DNA of 64,000 nucleotides from Sorghum bicolor (lineage: Eukaryota > Streptophyta > Magnoliopsida > Poales > Poaceae): the NCBI RefSeq assembly GCF_000003195.3, contig NC_012876.2:48293276-48357275 (forward strand). Reading direction: 5' to 3'. The stretch's first letter is position 1; every line of letters begins with the position of its first letter. The position numbers and the translations under genes are program-made. The notes beneath the pieces are model-generated. The model was not told the DNA's origin. It worked only from the letters and a program-made list of their open reading frames with translations, and made no database searches. Shown one piece after another: positions 44,641-53,537 of this stretch.

Positions 44641-47601
44641 TGTTGGCAGTCATTATAGACCAATTATAAACTGCCAACTTAATCCAAAAGGAGAAGAAGC
44701 AATCATATTATATACACACATGCATTTTATTACTAACAAGTTCCACTTTTACCCTAGTGATTATATTTTGCAGGAATTATAGTGCAACAAGTGAAAATGG
44801 CCATACCACGAAGAAAGCGCAAAGTACCAAAAGATGTATTCAGAAATGTGCAAACCAAGAAAATAGAGAAAGGCCCGAACAACACAGAAGTGGGCCTGAT
44901 CGTAACCACGGGAGAGATCCAGGCCCAGAGCCAAACCGACCATGCGAAGGCGGTGGCCAGGGGGACCCATCCACGGTGCGGGCGCACCCCTTGAGGTGGC
45001 AAACCGGGCCCATCTTTCTTAGGTGGTTGCATGCCGCCATGCATAGGACGGTTTCACCTACTACCAAATTTAGATGTGTCGAATCGTCCTAGTTCCACTA
45101 TAAAAAGAGAGGCACTCCCCCCTTTTCAACACACACATCATTTGGAGTCAATTTACCTCACACCTCTCACTTGTATCTTTAGTCTAGATTAGTATTAGAG
45201 CAAGGCAAGAGCTAGCAAGGAGAGCTTGTCTCCTTGGAAGAAAGTATCTTCTTAGTATAAATAATATTCAATCTCCTTCCATGAGCGAGTTCTATTTATC
45301 TTTATATGATCATGCATATGAACAAGAGTATGATTGTGTTCTTATCATGTTCATAGTATATGAACTAGTTCTTAGTTCTTGTGCTATGTTCTTGATATAT
45401 TCATCATTGTTCTTAATTGTTCATCAGATTAGTATAATTAGGATTAGAATTAGGAATGGGATGATGGTTCACTGTGTTGTGATGGTTGCTCTTAGCCTAG
45501 CCTGTCACTCCGAAAGGGTGGGGCCCACGTGGGTTAGGAGTTGTTTCCAATTACGTGAACATGGTGTTCAGGTATGCGGGAATCAGTGGATGAGCGGGTA
45601 TCTTTCGGGTAGAGGGGTAGGTGGTAGGGTAGTGACAGCTCTGTCATCCTTTGCATTCCCCCACGATCAGGTATTCTGATAGGAGTTCTGTAAAGTCTCT
45701 ATCGGCTGGGTATCCAGCTGCAGGGATGTCCCCTCATCTCAGGCTTAGTTCTAACTCTATTTATTGCTAATTAGATGATCCGCTAACAGTTCTATGCATA
45801 GTTATATGTGACCCATGCCTGCTCAAGTAGATTTATTTCTTTATTCTTTATTTATTATTTTTCTTCTATTTTATCCTTGAGGTTGATCCAGTGTGTGTCC
45901 ACTATCTTGAATATCGTGTTTATTCCTGTTTACTCTATGTCTACCAAACATTCAATAAGTAATCATGTTTACACCATGTTTTATCCCTTTTCCTTCCTTT
46001 GGGAATTATAAATTCGACACCCTTGAATACTCACGGGTTGAAATGCTACAATGATAGTTCTGTCCGCTTGCAGTTATATTACTTCTTCATTCATGAACTA
46101 TCGATTGGCGTACCTAAGTACCGTTACTTAAGATTGTAATCCTTGTGCACTTTCAAGCTTAGTGCCATAGCTTTGCATATCGCAAGTAATGATGGTTAGG
46201 AAGGCCAATCCATCATTCCTAATTATTGCAATAAGGAATTGATCCGCAAGCGCACGGATATCGGTGAGCATTTCACCCGGGAGGTTATCCAGAGTTATCG
46301 TATTTATATTTTTACCACTGGGAGAAAGGGTGCATCTGACTAACCAAATCTATAGCTACTATCCCTTTAGGCTACAAAGAATGTTTCTCAATGTGAGTGA
46401 TGTATAAAGAAGACTGCAACCGTAGTCTCGTTCTAATCTTGGTAAGGATGATCTACTGTTCTATTGGGGAAGCTTACGGAATCTAGACACCACAAAGGAT
46501 GTTCGACCCGCACCTATAAACCTACCCGTCCTGCTAACGAGATATGGGATACAAAGGTAACTCGGAAATGTCACGTTCCTCTCTACTACCATGGTCCAGC
46601 TAGTCAGGGGATATCTATGAGTACCCTAGCCTAAACACCACGTTTACGCTAGCAATGATTACTCTAATACTCAACCGGAAGAGGATTAAAGTAAACTCAT
46701 AAACCAAAGAATAATAAAACAAGAACTTACTAGAATTAGAAGTCGAATTACTGAAGAATCTTAGGAGCAAACCTCGGGTTAGAAGACTTGATCCCGCAGG
46801 TACAACCTCGGAGTAGACACCGACAGACCGGCCTTCCTCCGATCTACACCTCCACTCTACCTCTCTCAATCTAGTAGAAACTAGAAGATCTAATTCTACT
46901 CACATTGGATGCTAAGCCTAAAATAAATTTTATTTAGAGGAGAGGTATTCCTTCGAGGGCTCCTCTCAACTCTATGAAAAACTTGTCTCCTCCAGGGGCC
47001 AGGGGGTCTGGTTTTATAGTCCCCTCAAGTGAACCTGGGCCGTCAGATCAAACCGACATTGATTGGACGGTTATCCTTGATCCTTTAGGTCGGTGGAGAG
47101 TAATCCCCGAAGAGAGTCCTATTTGGACTCCAAGTCAGGGCGGGCGCCCAAGGAAGGAGGGCGGGCGCCCTGCCTCTGGCCCCGTTCGGCCTCCGCTTCC
47201 TTCCCGTGGCTTCTGGAGTCTTCTAGATGGTAGAAAATTGCGCGGTGCGTTGATATCTTTATGTAATCCCGACATGTGGGCCTTTCTTTCGTATTTCCTG
47301 ATAACCCCCTGCAGAAATAGACAAACACCAAAACTCGTGGAATTCTGTCAGATGAAACCCTAAGTCTGGGTGTTGGTTGCATTTGGATCCTTTTCTTTAT
47401 TTATTTGATGATTATATTTGGTACTTAAGGACCGTCAACTGTTACCAGATTGCACTGCTAAGGCCGGCACCCTCGAGTTGCCTTGGGTTATCTCTCTGAT
47501 GTAGCGATAGTTACGGTATGCCAACACCCGCCATTTCTGGTGCCGTTGCTAAGGATGGATTTATAGTCTATCTTTAGTAGTGACGCTAAGAAATGCCAAC
47601 A
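44641..47601 (+). repeat. LTR2 of the array, split by a solo LTR
   Basis: TGTTGGCAG...TGCCAACA. TATA box at 45099-45105. Parts 44641-46226 and 47438-47601 together align to LTR1. It has a polypurine tract on the left and a primer binding site on the right. Confidence 0.85.
46227..47437 (-). mobile_element. Solo LTR inside LTR2, no target duplication
   Basis: About 1211 bp. Its right part is the reverse complement of the LTR start seen at 63141, nearly identical over the first 100 bases; a TATA box reads TTTTATA near 47013. Removing it joins AATTAT to TGTTACCAG, exactly the LTR1 sequence at 39041-39055, with no 5-bp duplication and with the last base of the LTR missing. Confidence 0.85.
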
Positions 47602-47609
47602 AGCATTTC

Positions 47610-47627
47610 TGGTGCCGTTGTCGGGGA
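47610..47627 (+). promoter_or_regulatory. Degraded primer binding site of internal2
   Basis: TGGTGCCGTTGTCGGGGA, differing from the intact site by two C-to-T changes. Confidence 0.8.
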
Positions 47628-47705
47628 AGGCAAAAGGAAATAAAAACATCTAGCTTGGCAATAAAAAATGATTAGCAAATGGTAGTGTATAAACATTGAT
47701 AGTGT

Positions 47706-48892
47706 ATGAATGGCTTGACCTGTCGAACAACTTCATCAACAATCCAAAGGCACTCCTAAGGAAGAATGGGTCCCGGACCGCTTCTTCTTCTTCTGCTACT
47801 CCACCGACAAACAAACCATTCGCCCTTCCATCATCCGATACGATCATCATGGCCAAGTCACTCTACGATTACTCCACCTCTGTTGTTGACAACATGCTCG
47901 TTGGGCCCACTGTCAATATTGGGAATGAAAACTTCAAGTTCCATACTGGCCTCATCAAGATGATACAGGTGAGCCACTTCCATGGCTTGCCACACGAGGA
48001 CGTGAATACTCATCTTCAACACTTCCTTGAGTTGTGCGACACCATCATCATCAAAGACCTCGCATCAACTAGCATCGAGTTTTGCATATTTCCTTTCTAC
48101 CTTGCGGGGAATATGAAACAGTGGTTCTACAAGAGCAAGGAAGCTGTCAACACATGGGACAAATGTTCCACAGCGTGCCTCGTCAAGTTCTTCCCCTTGA
48201 GCAAAACCAGTGCTCTAAGGAGGGAGATATCCAACTTCTAGCAAACATCACTCGAGTCCATCCCTGAAGCATGGGAAATGCTGCAGGACCATGTCCGAGC
48301 ATGTCCCCACCATGGAATGGAAGATTGGCTTGTGCTCTAGAACTTTTATGAGGGCCTGACAACCATATCAATGGAGCACCTTAACGCCACAGCTGGAGGG
48401 GCATTCCTCTCCCTCACCATCGAGAATGCCACCACACTAATCAAAAAGATTGTGGCAAACCAAAGTTGGGGAGAAGGAAGAGAAACACAAGACGACATGT
48501 ATTCCGTGAAGGAGACGGGATTGCTTGCTGCAAAAGTAGACCTCCAAATAAAGAGGTTGGACGACCATGCCACCAAGCTCACCAAAGGCACTGTCCAAAC
48601 CATGGGCTCACACATGAAGTGTGAAGTCTGTGGAGATGTTGGCCATTTGGGGAACAACTGTCCTGAAACCCAGGAAGAAACATCCTGCATCAACAACTGG
48701 TTTCGCCAACATCAGCAACTAGGTAATAATCGGTGGAACAATCATAACCACCCACAAGGTAATTCTTCTAACTTCAATACGAATTACGATTTCAATCATC
48801 TTCCCTTGAGAAGCTTCGTTTTAGAGCAACCTAAGTTTAATGCATATATTGCTAAGAACTTTCCTTCAATGATAGAATGTTTGAATATGTAA
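47706..48892 (+). pseudogene. gag: Athila-like gag of internal2
   Basis: Frame 2 from about 47719 to the TAA at 48890-48892 is open except for TAG at 48239-48241 and 48339-48341. The ATG at 47706 is in another frame; comparison with the other copy suggests loss of one base near 47717. The core is readable: LPHEDVNTHLQHFLELCD, FYLAGNMKQWFYKSKE, FFPLSKTSALRREISNF, GGAFLSLTIENATTLI, and a CCHC knuckle CEVCGDVGHLGNNC. It is better kept than the gag at 39349. The codon at the first stop is CAG in that copy. The second stop coincides with the stop at 39979. No protease or other enzyme follows. Confidence 0.88.
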
Positions 48893-49479
48893 ATGCTAAG
48901 CTTGAAACTCTGTCTTCTTTTGTTGAACGTCGGCTGAGTTTCAATAAAATGATAAAAACCTAGTTGCTCAAATTGCTGTTTCATTTCCTGTCAACAATAC
49001 GGGAAATATCTTAGGGGCAACCCAAGGTTTCTCCCAAGTTTGTTCATGCAGCTGCAGAGCAATGAAGAGGAGGAAGTCCTACCAACAGACTATAAATGTT
49101 GAGCCCTTGTCGGAGGTCATCGGTAGTTATCTAAAAAATGATCAAAATTAAGTGTCCTCTCTTAAAAAAATAATAACTTTCCTTTTCAATAAATGCAAGG
49201 ACATGTTATCAAGTTTGTATGCACCTTTGGGCATTCTTGTTACTAACTCTTTCAAGTTAAGATCAAGAATTGTCATACACAACTTGAGAACATGTAGCAA
49301 CATCAACAACAAACCATGTTGCTCTTGAGGAGTGAGACACACTCACAAGGAGACCGTGACCCAATCCACTTGACTTTATTACAAAAGTTCAAGTGTGGGG
49401 GAAGACGGTGAGACTCCCCACTCCCACTCACACGAAGGGTCATTTATGACAATGAATGATAGTCAATGTTGCCTTGCTA

Positions 49480-49590
49480 AAAAGAAGAGAAAAAAAAGAG
49501 ATGCATCGAAGTTAAAAAAAAGAGATGCATCGAAGTTAAAAAAAGAGAAAAAAAAGAGATGTGTCGAAAATATATATATATATATTAAAA
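49480..49590 (+). repeat. A-rich direct repeats with an AT microsatellite
   Basis: Three near-copies of AAAAGAGATGCATCGAAGTT (the last reads GATGTGTCGAA), followed by an AT run. Probably slippage-derived. Confidence 0.85.
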
Positions 49591-50239
49591 AAAGGGGAGT
49601 TTACTCCTATACACCTTGTTGCTACCAATAAGGCCGAAGGTCCACATACACTAGTTGTGTGTGTGATCGATCCGACCTGATGGTTCACCTGAGTGGGAGC
49701 ATGCACGACCACGCAACCGGTGCAGCATCTTCAAAGAAATCTACCTATGCTACCAGTAAGAGCACTCAGGTATGCAAAAGGTAATAAATGTTCACCTACA
49801 CTTTAGCTCATATTTGTCCCTACATGATCATTCAAATTCTTGCTACCCTGTTTATGACGTTTACTCTAAGTTTGGGTGTACCTACTTGAGCGCTCATGTA
49901 GTACATTCATAGGCCTTTTCAAATTAAGCATGGTGCTTAGGTTGAAATTGCCTTCTTTAATCAAGTTTTGACATGGTGTTGAAATTTGATTAATGAAATT
50001 CGAGTGTTTTCATAAACAATGGTAGTAATCTGAACTTGAGATAAAACTTGGCTTTGTTTCCATTGCTTCGTTTATCCTAAGCCTTGTTTAAGCGCTAAAG
50101 GTTGGTTGAGCTAGTTTCAAAAAAAATTAGATCTTTAATTTTTGTTTCCTTGACCTTTTAACCAATAAGTCTCTTGCCTATTGTAGCATTTTGTTTTGTT
50201 TTCTTTGTTATACTAAAAACAGGTACAAAAATAAGTGTG

Positions 50240-50284
50240 GGGGAGATCTCTTGAGCATAACTCAAAACAAACTCGAGATCTCCC
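50240..50284. repeat. 11-bp perfect inverted repeat attached to a PPT-like motif
   Basis: GGGGAGATCTC and GAGATCTCCCC separated by about 24 bases that themselves contain TTGAG and CTCAA. The left arm is the G-run of an AAGTGTGGGGG motif. Confidence 0.85.
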
Positions 50285-51005
50285 CAACACGTTGCACAAA
50301 CATCGAGCTTATCATGTAGAAGGACAAGATAAATGACTTCCATCAAGGGCTTCATCTTCAACGTGGGTTTGTGCAACTGTACCCTTGCTTATCAATAAAT
50401 AAATAAATAAAATCTTTGTTTATCTTGTGCACTTGTTTTCTCGATATATTTTCGTGACTAACCAAGACAGGAAAGAAAACAAGTGTGGGGGAAGGACTCT
50501 TCAATTTAGCTGCACAACAAACATTCAAATTTCAGTTTGTGCAATTTTCTCCCCCTTTCACAACTCAAAAAAAATTTCAAAAGAAAAATTTTAAATGATG
50601 TACCCTTCATACTCTATCAAACATGTCTCCTATGTTCAAATAAGTTTTTGCATACTTTTTATTCTTAGCTAATATCCCTAGAGGTTTATGAACACTATTT
50701 AAAGGGACCCTATTTTATCTAAGTACTTGACGTATGTGATATAGTAGAATGACATGATGCTTGCTAGTTCTTGCAAAGTACTTGGGATTTCTTTTACAAA
50801 AAAAACAAAACAAAACAAAATTCAATGGCACGTTTCTTGAATGATCAAGCTTTATTCCTACCATGGCCAAATATTTACTCTTCATGATGAACCTTCTACA
50901 TATGTTGCTTACTCTGTGTTGAGTTTGGTCAAATGTTTGGACCGCTGTCGAGAGATGTTTCATGCCTCCAAGATCAGAATTCACTTGCACCCACCAAATA
51001 AAGAT

Positions 51006-51134
51006 GACTCTCACACTGAGAAGTCGCGCACAACAGGCTTTTTCCATCCACCCAAAAATACGCCAACTCTTACACTGAGAGTTGAGCCCATATATCCACC
51101 AAACCAAAATGCCAATATCTCACCTTGAGAATTG
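51006..51134 (+). ncRNA. Three-hairpin block of internal2
   Basis: Stem-loops at 51006-51023, 51064-51084 (CAACTCT and AGAGTTG) and 51113-51134 (CAAT and TCTC pairing with GAGA and ATTG). They match in order and spacing the block at 43711-43838. Inferred structured RNA. Confidence 0.45.
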
Positions 51135-51856
51135 CGCATTTAGTTACATTCCTTGCATTTGTTATAATAAAGCTCTCTTGCATTTTCGCCAGAAGCAGAG
51201 GAATGGGCTATAGTAAAAAAATAGAGATGAGAAAAAGCCAAAGGCAAACGGGAAAGATTCATACCCGTTCAAAAAAAAGTTATATTATAGCCCATGTCCT
51301 TCAAAGTTTTCCGTCTCATTCAAAAGAGAGTCATGATGCAAGGATTGCCCCAAAAAAATAAAGTAGTGATAGGTTTCCAGCAAAAATTCCACACACTTGC
51401 ACATTCGGATTTAAGGGTATGACACACTCCCTCTGGTATGGTCCTGGGTTTGACTCGACAACATATGCAGGGTAAGTAAGTTCCACTACTATCATACCTA
51501 CCCAAAACTCCAGATAAGCCTTTTAGAGGTAGAATGATAAAAAAGAAGGCATCAACCCTCTATGCCTTGGTAAGGAACCACTCACATATATCAGCGACTT
51601 GAGAGCATCATTCAAGAATCATATGCTATCTTTCTTTTTCAAAATCATGCAAAACCCCAAGTTTCTGCGTAGGGACTGTGTAAGAGGATTTGAATCCAGG
51701 CTGTTCCATGTTTCAATTACCCAACATAGCTTGGTAGACACTTTGAAGTTCATAAATCCAGGTGAAGCTTGGAATAACATGTATGCAGATTCTTTTGACA
51801 AGGAAGATGAACCCATTTGGTCCTTAGTGCCTTCACTCGAGGACGAGCAAAGGACC

Positions 51857-51870
51857 AAGTGTGGGGGAGT
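51857..51870 (+). promoter_or_regulatory. Polypurine tract of internal2
   Basis: AAGTGTGGGGGAGT directly before LTR3. Confidence 0.85.
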
Positions 51871-53537
51871 TGTTGGTACCCCTTATCCTATAATTATAAA
51901 CATCATTTTAATAAGTAAAATAAATAGATGGTAGGGCTTTTAACTAACCTTTCCACAAGTTTTGTTGTGAATGTCAATTTTAGGAATGACACATGGAAAG
52001 GTGCAAAAGACACGAGAAAGCGCAATTTGAGAAAGCATATTCAGAAAAGGCGCACATCAAGATAAAATGGAAAAGCCCACCAAAACACTGAACCAAATCC
52101 ATCCATAACATCGGGGGAGGTCCGGGCCCAGAGCAGAGCCCACCACCAGAAGGCGGTTGGCAAACTCCACCGTGGGGGTGCGGCCACACCAAGGTGTAGC
52201 TGCACCACTGGTGGGCCCTCCTGGCCACAGCCTTCTGGAGGAACGTGCGAGGCGGTTTCCTAAGGACGGTTCCACCTACGATCAACGCAGATGGAAAGTG
52301 GAAACCGCCCTTGGAGGTCGGTTTTGGACTTTCCTATGTAGGGATCACCCTCTTTGCATAGAGCCCCCTCCTCTTGGGCTATAAAAGAGAGGGAGAGCGC
52401 CCCCCATAAGGGACACACCAACATTTGGAGCCTCTCACCTCACATTCCTCTTGTATTCTTTATATTAGTTTTAGTGGTAGAGCAAGGCAAGAGCTAGCAA
52501 GTAGAACTTGTATCTTTGGAAGAAGAAGAACACCTCGGTATGAATACAATACAGTTCTCTTTCATGTTCGAGTTCTTCTCTTATTTATATAGCAATGCAT
52601 ATGAACTAGAGTATAGCCTTGTTCATGTTATGATCATGATATATGAACTAGCATATAGTTTATGTGTTATGTTCTTGACATGTTCATCANNNNNNNNNNN
52701 NNNNNNNNNNNNNNNNNNNNNNNNNNNNNNNNNNNNNNNNNNNNNNNNNNNNNNNNNNNNNNNNNNNNNNNNNNNNNNNNNNNNNNNNNAGGTGGCAGGG
52801 TAGTGACAGCCCTGTCCATCCTTTGTAATCCTCCACGATCAGGTATTCCGGTAGGAGTTCTGTAAAGTCTCTATCGGCTGGGATGTCCAGCTGCGGGGGA
52901 TCCCTATCATTCCAGACTTGGTTCTAATGCTAGACATGCTAGTTAAATGTTTACTAACAATTCTTTGCAGAGCTATATACGACCAATGTCTGCTCAGTTA
53001 GAGATATTATTTTCTTTATTTTTTCTTTTATCCTTGAGGTTGGCTCACATGTGTGTCCACTATCCTTGAACTATGATTTACCCCTGTCTATGTTATGTTT
53101 ACCTATGCATTCATAAGTAATCATGTTTTTACCAAAGCTAGATGCATTCGTCCTGCCTTCCTACGGGAATTATAAATAAGGATACGCACTCATGGGTTAA
53201 AATGCTACAATGATAGTTTCGTGCGCTTGTGGATTTATCCTTATTGAACTATCGATTGGTGTACCTAAGTACCGTACTTAAGATTGTAATCCTCGTGTAC
53301 GACCCAACGGCGCCGTGCCACAGTATTGCATATCGCAAGTAAGGATGGTTAGGAAGGCCGATCTGGTAGTTCTAATCATCAGTACCAGACTGCATTACTT
53401 AGGTCGGAGTCGTACGGGCCGAGAGTTACCTTTCTAACTTAATGGTGGTTAGGAATGTCAATCCCAACATTTCTAGTGCCGTTGCTAAGGATGGATTTAT
53501 AGTCTATCTTTAGTAGTGACGCTAAGAAATGTCAACA
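51871..53537 (+). repeat. LTR3 of the array, with sequence gap
   Basis: TGTTGGTACC...TGTCAACA. TATA box TATAAAA at 52380-52386. Bases 52690-52789 are N. By alignment to LTR1 and LTR2 the missing part is the stretch after the TTCATCA phrase. Confidence 0.85.
52690..52789. other. Assembly gap of 100 N
   Basis: Exactly 100 N, the conventional size for a gap of unknown length. Confidence 0.98.

Larger units (their letters stand above)
48893..51856 (+). other. Long 3' noncoding region of internal2
   Basis: About 3 kb without a convincing gene. It holds PPT-like motifs at 49391-49403, 50233-50243 and 50481-50492, an A-rich direct repeat with an AT run (49480-49590), an 11-bp inverted repeat (50240-50284), and the hairpin block at 51006-51134. 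A 111-codon frame at 51599-51934 runs through the terminal polypurine tract into LTR3, so it is unlikely to be a real gene. Confidence 0.6.
37469..53537 (+). mobile_element. Tandem array of two non-autonomous Athila-like elements: LTR1-internal1-LTR2-internal2-LTR3
   Basis: Three related LTRs (37469-39204, 44641-47601, 51871-53537) alternate with two internal regions. LTR2 is preceded by a polypurine tract and followed by a primer binding site, so it belongs to both units. LTR1 and LTR2 are close; LTR3 is more diverged (TGTTGGTACC against TGTTGGCAG or TGTTGGCGG). Both internals have gag but no protease, RT, RNase H or integrase, so they resemble the gag-only class called TR-GAG in plants. No target duplication brackets the array (ATACT on the left, GACTC on the right), and the flanks are different positions of minus-strand Tekay LTRs. 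Confidence 0.85.

Noticed and set aside
46974..47363. 129-codon plus frame
   Set aside because: It is the reverse of a solo LTR's U3 region; no relation to any coding frame of its relatives.
51599..51934. 111-codon frame near the end of internal2
   Set aside because: It reads through the terminal polypurine tract into LTR3 and has no counterpart in internal1.
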